DNA from: Rosa chinensis
Lineage: Eukaryota; Streptophyta; Magnoliopsida; Rosales; Rosaceae
Assembly: GCF_002994745.2 (NCBI RefSeq)
Contig: NC_037093.1
Coordinates: 67,165,510 to 67,229,509 of the forward strand
DNA: 64,000 nucleotides
Reading direction: 5' to 3'
Shown: piece after piece, positions 10,996 through 23,315 of the stretch
Layout of the letters: every line of letters begins with the position of its first letter
Numbering within the stretch: the stretch's first letter is position 1
The notes under the pieces: model-generated
What the model saw: the letters and a program-made list of their open reading frames with translations, nothing else
Databases searched by the model: none
What the model was told of the DNA's origin: nothing
Program-made: the position numbers and the translations under genes

Positions 10996-13900
10996 TCACT
11001 GCTGTGGGGGAAGGATACACTTCTTTGTATCATTCGTATCAAATACAATATTATTTACATTTAGCACCATCATTTTGCAGTGATTCTGCATTCTTCTGAT
11101 ATGAAAATTTAGTTCGCTCTAATTTTGTCAAAACTATAGTTTCCAATGAAATCCTATCTGAACAGAATGTTGGAACTTGTAACACAAAAAAATACTTCTG
11201 TGGGCAAAGAAATTTAAGTGATTGAATGTTTTCAAAAGAAGTATTGAAGAAATAAATAAGCTGGTTGTCTCTTTTAAGTGGTCGTAAAAAATGTGCAGCT
11301 TTTTGTTACTAGAGAGAGAAACAAAGGAGGGTCTTTTCCCTGACACAACAAGGCACAGCATATTGGTATATACCTCAGTTCCAGCAATTCCCATTGCAAG
11401 TCCTATATCAGCTTCATGAAGTGCTGGAGCATCATTTGTACCATCACCTGTCACTGCAACAACTTCTCCAAAAGTGGTTCTCAAGTGTTTTACAAGGGTA
11501 TGCTTATCCATTGGCGAAGATCGAGCCATTACCTGCTCATACAATGATATCAAACTGTGGTCGGCAAAAGAATCACTTCTCACCAACCAAGAAGTAAACC
11601 AACTTCAATGATTGATAGATGTCTTTCTAAAGACTCAGTTTGAGCCACAAGTAAAGAAATATATACTCTTCATTCATCTTGTTATTTATATGAAAAGTGT
11701 AAATACCTTCACATAAAGACATATTGGCTAGTAAGAAAGATGAGAGAATGTACCTGAAGTTTTGGAATAATTTTTTGTAATTCCTCCTCACTCTTTTCAC
11801 GAAATTCTGGGCCTTCAATTGCTAAACCTCCATCAGTCAAAATTCCACATTCTCTTGCAATTGCTTTTGCAGTGTTTATGTTATCACCAGTAACCATTCG
11901 GACAGTAATACCAGCAGACCTACAAATCTCAACAGACTCCTTGACACCGGGACGAACTGGATCCTTAATACCCACAATTCCTATACATGTATATCCATCG
12001 ACAGGAATAGGACTCTCAGCAGAGAACTCACTTCCAATGTCCATGTATGCCAGGCATAGAGTTCTAAGGGCTTCACTAGCAAACTGTTCTATGATACCAT
12101 TCAAACGATTGATGGAAGCTATATCAAGCGGAATTACCTCCCCATTTGGACCCATCCATTTGTCACATGCAGCTAAAATTATCTCAGAAGCACCTTTACA
12201 ATGCACTCGGAAGCCACCTTCAGGAAGCTGTAGAACAACAGCCATCCGCTTCTTCACAGAATTGAAGGGCTCAACTTTCACAAGTTTTGATGTTTGTCGT
12301 TCTGCCTTGAAATCTCCACCTAGTGACATCCCAAATCCCAAAACAGCAGCGTCAGTGGGTGTTCCCAGTATCTCAATCCTGTCATCTTTGTTTTTAACAA
12401 TGTCTCCTCCAGTATTGTTAAATATGCACTGAAGTAGAACTTTCAAAGTAGCATCAGGTATTTCAGAGCAGAGGTCAGATGATTTCGCCGAGCTAGCCAC
12501 GTCTTTGATTTTCAAACAAATGCAAGTTTTTACAACCGTCATTCGGTTAGTTGTTAGTGTTCCAGTCTTGTCACTACAGATAGTTGTGGCAGATCCCATT
12601 GTCTCACAAGCAGCCAAATGTCGGACAAGTGCCTTATCGTTCATCATCTTCTTCATGGCAAAAGCAAGGCTTAATGTTACAGCCAAAGGCAAACCTTCAG
12701 GAACGGCAACAACTACAATTGTAACAGCTATAGCGAAAAATTCCAAAATTACCAATGCATCATCTCCGGACCATACTAATCCTTCTTGAAGCTTGCGGCT
12801 GAACAATCCTTGAACTAATACAGCAAATGTCACTACTGCAAAAAACAGGCCTATTTTACCAATGATAGTTGCCACACCGTTTAGTTTCACCTGCAAGGGG
12901 GTTTCATCATCTCCACCTTCAGTAAGAGTAGCCATCAATTTACCCCACTGGGTTCTCATTCCAACAGTAGTCACAAGCATCTTGCAGGATCCATCTTGAA
13001 CTTTAGTTCCAGAGAGGAGAAAAGGATTTACATCATTAATATTAACCGGTTCACTCTCTCCAGTTAAGCTGGATTCATTTATCAGCATAGAAAAGCCAGA
13101 AACGAAAAGTCCATCAGCTGGGACCAGATCTCCAATATTGAGATGAACAATGTCACCAGGAAGTAAATCATATATTGACAACTTCTGTCTGAATCCATTT
13201 CTAGTAACATGAACTGTAATCTTTTTCTTCTCCTTGTCCAAGTCCTTGAACTGCAGAGACTGCTTATAATCGCTAGTAGCAGTCACAAATACAACAAGCA
13301 AAATGCTCGCAACAATTCCAAGTCCATCATGGGCACCCCTTGGCCATCCTTCTGTCATTATCCCAACAAGCAGAGAGACAAAGGCACAAACTCCAAGTAT
13401 CATGAGGGTGGTGTCTTGAAGGGCTTCCCATACAAATAGTAAAAATCCACGAGATGGGCTCTCAGTGAACTTATTAACTCCATAAGTTTCCTTTCTTGCA
13501 TTGATCAATTGCTCAGAGGTTGAAATGCCATCGACAATTGATGTTCCAAGCTTGCCTACTAGACCCATAACACCATCATGCATTTTGAGCTTCTTCACAT
13601 CACGACCTTCAACAATGGATGCCAACTCATCAGCACAAATTTGAAAACCTGCAGCTTTGACTTCCTCAGGTACAGTGTAATCACTGAAAAATTTTAGTCC
13701 TGCACACAGAGAAGGTTGGATCAAATTTGAAAAACATATAAAAAGATGAATAAAACAGAACTGTGCTGTTTTTTGTTTTATAAACATAACCAACTTTAAA
13801 CCAAGTTGATGAAGATTCTTACCTTGGATGAACTGAAGTGCAGCTTGCGAAACCAAGATTGCAAGTCTAAACTTCTCCTATTATTTCAACCGAAGAAAAA

Positions 13901-14690
13901 GGAATGGTGATAAAAACAAATCAGTTTATTATATGAGAGTAACAAAATTAATATTTTTTTCGTGGCAGTAAGTAGCATTATCAATACATAAAATATGGTA
14001 GGATTGCCATTTCTATTCATCCAAGATAATGCTCGAGTGAAAAAGCGCATCTGTCCATGTTTATTTCATGATAAAGAAGCTCCAGTTCAAGACAAAATCG
14101 AACTTATGTTCATAAACATGCAGCGTAAACTCAATTACTGCAGTCCAATTTGCTGAAACTGAGTTGGAAAGTAATAATATTGCCAAAATAACTGTGAATA
14201 GCATCCAGCTAGAGCTCATCATCTTGAATTTCATATAACACCAGCAAGGTGATCATGTAATATATGTACCCTGGCTTAGTCGAAGTATCACTCCTTCACA
14301 TCAAAATACATGCTCAAGATCAGCCACAACTTTCCATTAAAATTATCAACAACCAAAACATGTAAATCTACGGCCGAACAGAGAAGGAAACCTAAAGAAC
14401 GAGATAGATCGATCGATCTATTCCAGCATAGTGACTATGCTACGGATCCAAAAGCAACTGAATATTTAGAAACTGTAAGGAATCCACAAGATGAAACTAA
14501 AGGCGAAAATAGAAACCTGATTAGAGCGTCGAAGAGTCTGGGCCTCGGAACGCTTCTCGAGATTAGCAGTGAATCGAAACCTCCGTTTCTTATTCTTGAC
14601 AACCCAGCAGAGCTTCCTCCATCTCTGGAGCGCCTCATCCGATGAGTTCTTCGCCTTCAAATCAAAGTTCTCGTTCAAATAGTTCTCCAT
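9684..14690 (-). CDS. ACA2-like: Autoinhibited P-type Ca2+-ATPase (ACA1/ACA2-like), 1014 aa, 7 exons
   Basis: A P2B calcium pump that exports cytosolic Ca2+ and is relieved from autoinhibition by calmodulin. Exons read 14690-14517, 13877-13823, 13699-11754, 11532-11374, 10849-10678, 10575-10277 and 9923-9684; they join in frame to 1014 residues, the length of Arabidopsis ACA2. The N-terminus [10 protein letters not shown] and the basic/aromatic stretch [17 protein letters not shown] (about residues 24-40) are the calmodulin-binding autoinhibitory region. TGES is at 289-292, PEGLP in M4 near 410, the phosphorylation motif DKTGTLT has its Asp at 453, and TGDGTNDAP lies in exon 4. The C-terminus is short, as expected when regulation is N-terminal. 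An upstream in-frame ATG at 14705 would add five residues (MKKKE); I chose 14690 by homology. The frame is intact throughout. Membrane location (ER, vacuole, plastid or plasma membrane) is not readable from the sequence. Confidence 0.95.
10924..10993. repeat. Compound (AT)n-(AAT)n microsatellite in Ca2+-ATPase intron
   Basis: An AT dinucleotide run of about 11 units passes directly into about 15 AAT/ATA trinucleotide units within the intron between exons 4 and 5. It is likely polymorphic in length. Confidence 0.95.
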
Positions 14691-14740
14691 CTCCTTCTTC
14701 TTCACCCAAACCTAAACTCTCCGGCTCTCTTCTATCAACA

Positions 14741-14749
14741 CTATTTATA
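14741..14749 (-). promoter_or_regulatory. TATA box of the Ca2+-ATPase gene
   Basis: TATAAATAG on the minus strand lies about 51 bases upstream of the chosen ATG, followed by a GA-rich leader. The implied 5' UTR is very short (about 20-25 nt), so transcription may also start elsewhere. Confidence 0.45.
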
Positions 14750-14759
14750 TTTCATTCCA

Positions 14760-15486
14760 CACACACACAAAGGCAGTAATAAGTACGCCACAAGAAAAAA
14801 TCAAAGGCCACAAAAACATGTACTACCTTTGAATCAAATTCCAGGATTCCGTCTGTGATGTGATTTAATATTCCGCTGTACGAAAGTGGAAGACGGCCTT
14901 TGAGTCTTGTCAAATTTACGGGCAGAAAACGACCGGAATTGACCTTTGAAAACCACACTAGGTCCTCCAATCCTCTCTTCTTCTTCGTTACTTCCTATGG
15001 TAAAATGGTTAAAGCTAAGAACGGAGACTTTCAGAGAATGAGCGTTGACTTCAGCTCCCTTACTTCGATCGGAAATCGAAACGCTTCAACGACCATTTAC
15101 ATGGAGTGCGGTAGTTGGTTAAAGCGCGTGAAGGAAGCGAGTTTTTTTTTTTTTTTAAATAAGATAGCCGCGTGAAGTTTGTAACGAGATTCGCGATTAG
15201 GGCATGTGGGGTTCGGCAACGGGGATGGAAATAGAAAGAATATGGGCCTCATTTACTTTTTCAGGATTATGCTATCGACCCCATTTAATATGGCTTTGTC
15301 GTTTTACACCGTAGAATCGTGACAGACCAATTGAACAAATGAGAAAAAAGGGAAAGTTCTTGTTTTTTTTTTTTTGAAACGAGGCAAAGTCCTTCTTATG
15401 TTTAGTACCGGCTGTATGTCTGCAATAATTCCCGACCATTTTTTAGTATGGCGACGTGAGCTTTGTCCCGATATGCACATTTTGTG
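14760..15486. other. Spacer between the Ca2+-ATPase promoter and the second copia element
   Basis: This holds the upstream flank of the calcium pump. Short open frames on both strands show no family resemblance. T-runs lie at about 15139 and 15362. Nothing else recognised. Confidence 0.5.
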
Positions 15487-15711
15487 TGTTGGAAAGTATA
15501 TCTTGACATTCAATTAGATTGATAGTCTATCTTGGCATATAATTAGGATTGATCTGTTAGAATAATCTGTATCAATTTGTATTCAATTGTAATTGTATAG
15601 TCGTCATTCCTTTTGGGTCTCCTGACTTGTTGGAGAACCAAGTAGATATTTTGTATATATTTCATACGAATGAATACAATCAATCATTCTGCCTCAATAT
15701 ATTTTATTATA
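15487..15711 (+). repeat. 5' LTR of the second copia element
   Basis: It begins TGTTGGAAAGTATATCTTGA and is 225 bp long. It differs from the 3' LTR by roughly a dozen substitutions and one indel of about 10 bases near 15570, so the insertion is not recent. The 3' end reads TTATTATA rather than the usual CA. Confidence 0.9.
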
Positions 15712-15723
15712 TGGTATCAGAGC
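15712..15723 (+). other. Primer binding site (initiator Met tRNA)
   Basis: TGGTATCAGAGC directly follows the 5' LTR. It is the standard 12-base complement of the plant initiator-methionine tRNA 3' end used by copia elements. Confidence 0.92.
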
Positions 15724-15797
15724 AGGTTTAAGTCCTAATTCTTCTCTTCTTTTGCGTTGCAACCAAATTCCTTTATTTTCATGTTTTCACCAATTCC

Positions 15798-16769
15798 ATG
15801 ACTGAAGACTCAATCATATTTTCAGGCAGCTCTCATGCTGATGATTCCAGCAATCCCTTGTTTCTTCATCACTCAGACCTTCCTGGTCTGCTTCTTGTTT
15901 CAAAAAGGCTGAATGGTGATAACTATCACTCTTAGTGTCGTGCCATGAGAATTTCTCTGAGTGCCAAGAATAAGACAGGTTTCATTACTGGCAGGATCAA
16001 GGAACATGATGAAGCATCGAAGCCCGATGAGCATGCTCTTTGGCAGCGTTGTAATGACATTGTACTCTCTTGGATTCTCAACTCCATTGAACCAGAGCTA
16101 GCCGATTCCATCCTTTCATGCAATACTCCTCGTGCTATTTGGGAAGATCTTCGTGAATGGTTCTCTTTAGGGAATGCTCCTCGCATTTTTTAGATTCAGC
16201 GAAATATTTACAAAATTGAACAGGGTTCAATGTCTGTTACTGTGTATTACACCAAACTGAAGGGGCTACGGGACGAGCTAGCATCCTTCAACTCCTCTGT
16301 GACCTGCACTTGTGGAGCTCAAAATGACCGCACTAAATTGATGCAATTTCTCATGGGACTAAATGAGTCTTATTCAGGTACACGTGGTCAGAATTTATTG
16401 ATGAACCCCTTACCATCTATTCGTCAGGCCTATGCATCTGTTGCTCAAGAAGAAAAACAACGGGAATTGGGATCTTCCATCTCCATCCCGTCAAACACAG
16501 CGGCTATGGCTGTGCGTGGCAATTTCAACAGGAACCAATCCAACAAACCTCGCAATAAGGAGCCTTTTCAGTGTACCTATTATGGTGATTTATACCACAG
16601 GGAAGCAACATGCTACAAGAAAATTGGGTACCCTCCTGGTCATCCCAAGAACAAAACCCGAGATCAACGTCAAGGCAACCAAAATTCAGCATCTGGTAGT
16701 AATCCTTCTGCAAATATTGTGGACTCTAACCCACTTTTCAGGAACTCCAGTCCTCTCTACCAAATTTGA
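15798..16769 (+). pseudogene. copia gag, interrupted by stops
   Basis: gag starts MTEDSIIFSGSSHADDSSNP. The UBN2 region follows (MRISLSAKNKTGFITGRI, WILNSIEPELADSI), with TAG stops at about 15933 (where the family has Trp in NYHSW) and 16191 (RIFQ-type site). The second half reads YTKLKGLRDELASFNSS and QFLMGLNESY, then a zinc knuckle CTYYGDLYHREATCYKKIGY in which the second Cys of CX2C is Tyr. These defects mean no functional nucleocapsid. A frameshift near 16760 separates it from pol. Confidence 0.85.
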
Positions 16770-17742
16770 CCGAGGACCAATACACTCAAATACTCAGTGC
16801 CTTGGCTCCTAAGCCTGCGGTTCCACAAGCCAATGCAACCTCTGCTTCAGCTTCTGAATATGCATCAGGTTTGTTGTCGGTTTATCCCAACAGTTGGATA
16901 ATTGATAGCGAAGCAACCCACCATATTACTTCTTCTCCTAAATCATTGATGAATATTGACAATCATCCTTCTTTGGCACCAATTTCTTTACCTAGTGGAG
17001 ACAAACCCGGCATCACTATGACTGGCTTAATTCACCTTAATAATTCTTTTCAATTAAACAATGTTTTATGTGTGCCATGTTTTAGAGTTGATCTTATGTA
17101 TGCTGGAAAAACAACCAATGACTTACATCGTTTCGTGACATTTTTTCCCACTTGGTGTATTTTACAGGACTTGGCTACGAGGATGATGATTGGTGTGGGT
17201 AAGTGACTTGGTGACCTCTATTACCTTGTGGCGTTGGCTTCTACTCCTCCTTCTTTCCACTTCGCTTGCAATTTGATTGTTTCCTCCAACCTCTGGCATC
17301 GCTGCTTAGGTCACCCATCTGCTGCTCGTTTAAAGTTTTTGGCCAATAATTTGTTGCATTTTTCTTTTGATTCCAGTAATAAATGTAATGTTTGTCCATT
17401 AGCGAGACAAACTCGTCAACCTTTCCCTCCTAGTTCCATTTCAACTTCTAAATGTTTTTCCCTTATTCATTGTGACATTTGGGGTCGTTTTAAAACCCCT
17501 TCTTTATCTGGTGCTTATTATTTTTAAACTATTGTAGATGATTTTTCCCGCTTTACATGGGTATTTTTAATGCGTCACAAAAGTGAAACGCAAACAATAT
17601 TGCGCCACTTCTTATATGTTGGTACTCAATTCAACACCAAAGTCCAACAATTTTGATCCGATAATGGCCCTGAATTTCTTTCCCTACAAAATTTTTTTCT
17701 TGAACAAGGCTTCATTTTTCAACACTCTTATGTTTACACACC
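16766..17742 (+). pseudogene. copia protease and integrase N-terminal part, broken
   Basis: The aspartic protease motif appears as WIIDSEATHHIT, with Glu replacing the Gly of DSGA. The GAG-pre-integrase block LWHRCLGHPSAARLKFL and the paired cysteines CNVCPLA follow. The integrase core begins with FSLIHCDIWG (first catalytic Asp) and continues VDDFSRFTWVFLM and, after shifts, SDNGPEF (second Asp). Stops occur at 17202 and 17525. At 17742 the reading is cut by a solo LTR and resumes at 19072. Confidence 0.82.
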
Positions 17743-19066
17743 TGTTGATATCCAAAAAATCAATATTCATGCCCAATAGTTGTTTGAGGCTCAAATACAA
17801 ATATAAATGAGCAAAACTACAAACTATGGGCTTTAATAGCTTAAAGCCCATTATGCTAGAAAGAACTCTTGATCTTGCAATTCATTCTCGATTCTGCCTT
17901 ATTAAGTGTCATGCCACACACGTGGACCCAAGCCACAATCATGCTCTTGGGGCTTACAAGATTGGGTGTGGTGTGGAAGGTAACAGAAGTACATGAGGCC
18001 CATTCTTAATTTTCGATTGTCGGCGGTTTTGGACTTGGGACCAAAATCCAGGCCCGACAATCTAAATCATTACATAGACATGCAAAGATGAGAGAATCCA
18101 AACCCATAAGCTTAAACACAATTATCTACCAATAGTCTTTCCAACAACATGAACATCAATACTTCTTTTACCCCGCAGTAACTCATCCTCCTCAACGTCA
18201 AATTCAAAGCCTCAATCAAATTTCTTCTTTTATTTATTCTTAGTTCTAGCTTACTACAAGTTATTCCAGAAGTAACATGCAACTCTTCCCAATGAGATAT
18301 ATCACCTTTTTTGACTTCTTTATTAATTCAACTTAGACTATAACTACAACACCTATTCCCTAGAAGTTTGCTACTCCAATTCCATATTTCACGCAAAATA
18401 GTACAACAGATAGCTCCCCCTTAGTCATTTAGTTATTGCCTTGTTCTCCATATTTGACTTTAACATCATAGTTCTCTTTTAAAGTCCATTAGTTTCATCC
18501 GATGAACCTGGATCTTAACCTTACCTCTTCTAGCCTATAAATTAAGGCTTTTGGTTGCTGTAAGGGAGGGAGGAGACAATCTCCAAGTAGATCATGCAAG
18601 CTCCAAGCAATACACCCCACAAGCAAACCTCAAGCAACAATTCAAGCATTCTTAGCCTCCAACCCAAAACCAATTCATCAAAGCCTTACACGACCTTTAA
18701 ACCCATAAGCCATCCCTAAAAATTTGTTCCTTCATTCACTGCAGTAGATGATACGTAGTAAACCTCTCACCGCAGTAAAGCTCTCATCTTCTGCAACTCA
18801 TGTGCTTCCAGCTCCCACGCTACATGCCTTTTTGCAAGCCATTTTATATATTTCTAGTTCATCCATCAAAGCTATATGAAGTTTCCACCTCACCATCACT
18901 AGAAGCATGTCACCGCAACAGGCCAACCTTACTGAGGGGAATAAGGAAAGACGCTACAAATCTTCTTGAAGCTTTGGACCCAGTACCTGAACTCAGAAGG
19001 GGTAAACAGAGGAGATGCAACCTAATCAAGCAATCCTAGCAGTCTCTGTATAAATCCACCCCAACA
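17743..19066. mobile_element. Solo LTR (1324 bp) inserted in copia integrase
   Basis: The insert begins TGTTGATATCC and ends CCCCAACA, forming TGTTG/CAACA inverted ends. It is flanked by the 5-bp direct repeat ACACC at 17738-17742 and 19067-19071. Removing the insert and one ACACC restores the integrase reading YVYTPQQNGVVERKH, which proves the boundary. It contains a TATA-like CCTATAAATTAAG near 18532, and no internal retroelement genes. A size of 1.3 kb fits a solo LTR left by LTR-LTR recombination. Confidence 0.9.
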
Positions 19067-19071
19067 ACACC

Positions 19072-20219
19072 TCAACAAAATGGTGTTGTCGAACGAAAAC
19101 ATCGACATATTCTTGCAACAGCTCGAGCTCTTCGTTTTCAATCCCATCTACCTATTGAGTTTTTGGGAGAATATGTTCTCACTGCCGTTTACACAATTAA
19201 CCGTCTTCCAACTTTGTTACTCAATAAGAAATCACCCTTTGAAATTCTTAATAAGCCTCCTGATTATTCTCGTATGCGGGTTTTTGCTTGTGTCGCCTAT
19301 GCAACTTCTGTCAACCCATCTTCAAAATTTGCCCATCATGCTATCAAATGTATTTTTCTTGGTTATCTCATGGGTCAAAAGGCATACAAACTATACAATA
19401 TTGAAACCAAGAAAATATTCACTAATCGGGATGTTGTATTTTTAGAGGACACCTTTTATTACTCACCACACCCAACTTCAACCCCAAAACCCACTACTAC
19501 GGCCCAACCCATTCTTCTTCCTCTCTTACCCGATATTCAGTAACGCCCAAGTCCAGAAACACCTCCTCCTCCTTCGACTAACACATATGAAATTATCTAA
19601 TCCCCAAGAGCGACTCCGTCCTCTCTTCCATCTGAACTCAATTCCTCACACACAGCGCCTCCACCACCTTCTCCATCTGACCTCATCCTTTCTTCTCTGA
19701 TCCCTTCTCTAGACCGCTCTCACAATCCTCCGCCATATCCACCCATCGTCGCGATCGACCAGCAGGCAGCATGCAGCAGGTCATTCCCGTTGACCAGCAG
19801 CTCGTTCCCATCGATCCCATTCCTCTCCGTCGTTCCCAACGTACTAGAGAAGCCAACGTCCGCCACAAGAACTATGTTTGCTCGCAGGTGATTCTGCCTC
19901 CATACCAACCTTCATCAGCCTCGCCTAGTCCTACACCAGGTACGAGATATCCCCTTTGTCACTATTTATCATATCATCGTTATTCGCCTTCACGTCTCAA
20001 TTATGTTGCTAATGTGAGTCGGGATGAGGAACCGACATCTTATGATATTGCTGCAGCCGATCCCGAATGGCAAGAAGCTAATTCTGAGTTTCAAGCCCTT
20101 ATTGACAATCAGACATGGAGTCTTGTTCCTTTACCCCCTGGCAAACGCCCCATCAGTTGTAAATGGGTCTATCGGATTAAGCGTAAGGCTGATGGTTCTG
20201 TCGAGCGCTATAGGGCTCG
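19072..20219 (+). pseudogene. copia integrase C-terminal part and RT N-terminus
   Basis: It resumes with QQNGVVERKHRHILATARAL after the solo LTR, followed by the WGEYVLTAVYTINRLP and FEILNKPPDYSRMRVFACVAY blocks of copia integrase. Pro/Ser-rich linker sequence runs to about 19900. RT begins with EWQEANSEFQALIDNQTWSL and GKRPISCKWVYRIKRKADGS. The reading is cut at 20219 by the second solo LTR. A stop at 19541 and a frameshift in the linker are present. Confidence 0.85.
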
Positions 20220-21749
20220 TGATGGAATTCCTGCAAGTATACAGGGTGGATGTAATATAGTGTATGGAAGAAGAGGGGTTGTCGTTCCCACGAGGATATT
20301 AGTTCAACTCACAATATGAAAACCTAAGTTAACTAAACTAACAAACACACAAAACAAGAAACACAAATCTATTAAAACAAACAATGACTCAAACTAGGAC
20401 TTATGATTTTCACGGTTTTGTTAGAGTTTATGATAATGGGAAAATTATTCGAAAACAGAAACTTAAAAAGTAAATCTAAATAAATTGAAATTGAGAAGAG
20501 TTTATAATGATTAAAGGTAAGAATATGATGATGATGAGCCTAGGGTGTCGGAATCAACCACAAGCAATCTTATCTACGTTTTGAACCGACCAATGGATTC
20601 TTTCGTTTCTCCAGATGATAATTCCAGTATCTAAGTCCTTCTCAGGTACTCTAGACCATAGTTTTCCTTAAGTACATGATTCTCTCCCTCTCGGGTAAAT
20701 GTCTAATATGCAGGACTCATTATGTTTTAGAAAACAAGGAAATCAAGCAAATCAATATTCTTTCTCAAGTAATAATGTAATTTACAATTCTTAATCACAT
20801 GAAGCTAATATGAATTATATTGCAGTTATGCCTCAAATTCATCTTCTGATAACTAGATGCAAAGCCCTAAAGGTCGTGAATCAATAGAATTTAACATAAG
20901 CAACAATTCAAGTAGAGATTAAGAATTCATCTAAAAAGAAACTAATAATCCATCAATTGGATATCAAAACATGTAAACAATCATGCTAGGGTCTCATCCT
21001 AGCAGTAGAAAAGGAGTTTAGCTACTCATGTTCAAAGAAAACATAATAGAAAATCTTAAAAACATAAAAGAACTTGTTAAACAGAGATGGAAGGTGAACA
21101 CGTGATGGCAGCAGCTTTTTTTGATGAAAATCTGATATGAATGGTCGTTCTCCATCTTGACACATTCTTCTTTTATAAGATGCAACTTTTCCTCCTTGCT
21201 TTAGGCCTATGAAACTCCTTAATTAGTTATCACAAAAGAAAGGTGATGTGGCACTCTAAAATTCCAAGGAAACATATTTTGGGCACTCAAACGGTCCATA
21301 ATGCTAGATCAATCTTCCCAGAATTTTGCTAAGTCATTCAGGCCTTGAAAACTCGAGCCCTTGGAAACACATCACAGATTCGCATATTGACTGAACTGCT
21401 TGTATTTAAACTGCCATATCTCCCTCTAGAAATATCGAAATCATGAATACCGTAAAATTCTCCAGAAACTAGACATTCAGGGCTTTCCGTGCATATAAGG
21501 CTCGTTTTCTGGTTGTGTCTGGATCAGTACAGTTTAATCCTCAAAGTTAGCCATTTTGCAGAGGCTGCTTCAGTTTTTAGGATTGCAAAGCACCTTCAAT
21601 CCTTTCCTCTCTTTTTCCTTCTTTTTCTCTTCCTTGCTCTTCATACCTATAAACACACTAAACTAAGTAAATGAACCATAAACAAGGAGAACTAAACATA
21701 AATATGAAGATTAAGAGGCATAACAAATTAGGAAAATATGAGCACATCA
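20220..21749 (-). mobile_element. Solo LTR (1530 bp) inserted in copia RT
   Basis: The insert begins TGATGGAATTCC and ends ATGAGCACATCA; the ends TGATG/CATCA are inverted repeats. The direct repeat GCTCG flanks it at 20215-20219 and 21750-21754. Removing it rebuilds the RT reading ERYRARLVARGFTQAAG. The TTGTCGTTCCCACGAGGAT block near 20279 resembles one common in Tat/Ogre-type gypsy LTRs, which would put the element on the minus strand. No internal genes remain. Family assignment is tentative; the insertion itself is clear. Confidence 0.88.
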
Positions 21750-21754
21750 GCTCG

Positions 21755-23087
21755 CCTTGTTGCTCGGGGCTTTACTCAGGCTGCAGGTATCCATTATCAT
21801 GATACTTTTTCTCCTACTACAAAAATGATAATTGTCCACTGTCTTCTTGTTGTTGCTACTAGTCAGAATTGGTCTTCACACCAATTAGATGTTAATTATG
21901 CTTTCCTAAATGGTGATTTGTTGGAAGAAATTTATGTCTCCTCCTCCTGGTCTTCAGCAACAGGGGGAGAACCTTGTGTGTCGCCTCCACAAGTCGTTAT
22001 ACGGATTGAAACAGGCCTCTCGTAAATGGTTTTCTAAGTTCACAGAGGCCATTCTTGCTGCTGGTTTTTCTCAGTCCAAAGCCGATTATTCTTTATTTGT
22101 CCACAAGAATGGTACATCCCTCAATATTTTGTTGATCTATATGGACGAAATTCTTATCATAGGGAACAATATGAAGTCTATTAATGCCCTGAAGCAGTTC
22201 ATTCATACTCGTTTTCGTATCAAGGACCTAGGTGATCTTAAATTTTTACTAGGCATTGAAATAGCTTGTTCCAAGAAAGGGATTTACATATCTCAACGTA
22301 AATATGCCTTGGAGATTATCAAAGATAGTGGCTACTTGGGTGCTAAGCCAATTGAGTTCCCTATGGAGGAAACGAAGCTTTCAAATAAAGGATAGCCACT
22401 CAAAGATCCTGCTGCATATAGGCGTTTAGTTGGTCAACATATATATCTTACAATTACCAGACCTTACATCACATACTCTGTTCATATTCTTAGTAGATTC
22501 ATGCATGAGCCACGTCAACCTCACATGGCTGCTGCAATTCGAGTTGTCAGATATTTGAAGTCTTCTCCCGGCCAAGGCTTGCTTTTACGTTCTAATAATA
22601 ATCTGAACTTAAGAGCATTTTGTGATTCTAATTAGGCGGGTTATCCTATCACTCGTCGATCTACTACTGGCTATTGTGTGTTCTTGGGAGATTCTCTTAT
22701 CTCATGGCGTACCAAGAGACAAAAGACTGTATCATTATCAAGCGCAGAAGCTGAATATAGAGCTATGGCAGGTACATGTTGTGAGCTTACTTGGTTGCGA
22801 TACTTATTAGCTTATTTACATATGCCTATTTCAAGTCCTGCTATTTTACATTGTGATAATCAAGTAGCCTTGCATATTGCTGCGAATCCTGTATTTCATG
22901 AAAGAACACGACATATTGAAATGGATTGCCATTTCATTTGGGATAAAATTTTACAAGGTGAAGTTGTCACTCGACATGTGATTTCTTCACAACAATTGGC
23001 GGATGTGTTCACCAAGGCTTTGGGGAAAGAGAAGTTTAAATCACTGATGTGCAAGTTGGGAGTTCTTGACATTCACTCTCCAACTTG
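21755..23087 (+). pseudogene. copia RT palm and RNase H, broken
   Basis: RT continues LVARGFTQAAGIHYHDTFSP. A missing base near 21930 shifts the frame before PPPGLQQQGENLVCRLHKSL. The active-site block is ILLIYMDEILIIG, with Glu in place of the second Asp of Y-x-DD, so polymerisation would be lost. A stop follows at 22393. The region 22430-22640 (ITYSVHILSRFMHEP, RVVRYLKSSPGQG) is shifted, and the RNase H FCDSN-W site has TAG for Trp at 22636. The last part ([21 protein letters not shown] to [14 protein letters not shown]) is open to 23087. Confidence 0.87.
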
Positions 23088-23310
23088 AGGGGGAGTGTTG
23101 GAAAGTATATCTTGACATTCAATTAGATTGATAGTCTATCTTGACATATAATTAGGATTGATATGTTAGAATAATTTGTATTCAATTGTAACTGTATAGT
23201 TGTCATTCCTTTTTGGTCTCTTGACTTGTTGGAGAACCAAGGAGATATTCTGTATATATTTCATACGAATGAATACAATCAATCATTCTGCCTTAATATC
23301 TTTTCTTATA
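23083..23310 (+). repeat. Polypurine tract and 3' LTR of the second copia element
   Basis: The purine-rich GAGGGGGAG ends at 23095, immediately before the LTR, which starts TGTTGGAAAG at 23096. The LTR is about 215 bp and ends at 23310 (TTCTTATA). It is collinear with the 5' LTR. Confidence 0.9.
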
Positions 23311-23315
23311 CTGTG

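Larger units (their letters stand above)
15487..23310 (+). mobile_element. Ty1/copia LTR retrotransposon with two nested solo LTRs
   Basis: The element has a 5' LTR, a primer binding site, gag, protease, integrase, RT and RNase H in copia order, a polypurine tract and a 3' LTR. The flanks are TTGTG at 15482-15486 and CTGTG at 23311-23315, a 5-bp target duplication with one mismatch. Stops, a missing base and altered catalytic residues make it inactive. Two later insertions (17743-19066 and 20220-21749) account for 2.85 kb; without them and their target duplications the element is about 5.0 kb, a normal copia size. Confidence 0.92.

Noticed and set aside
11872..12432. 186-codon plus-strand frame opposite the Ca2+-ATPase
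   Set aside because: It is an antisense shadow of the large exon of the calcium pump, whose sense frame is fully conserved.
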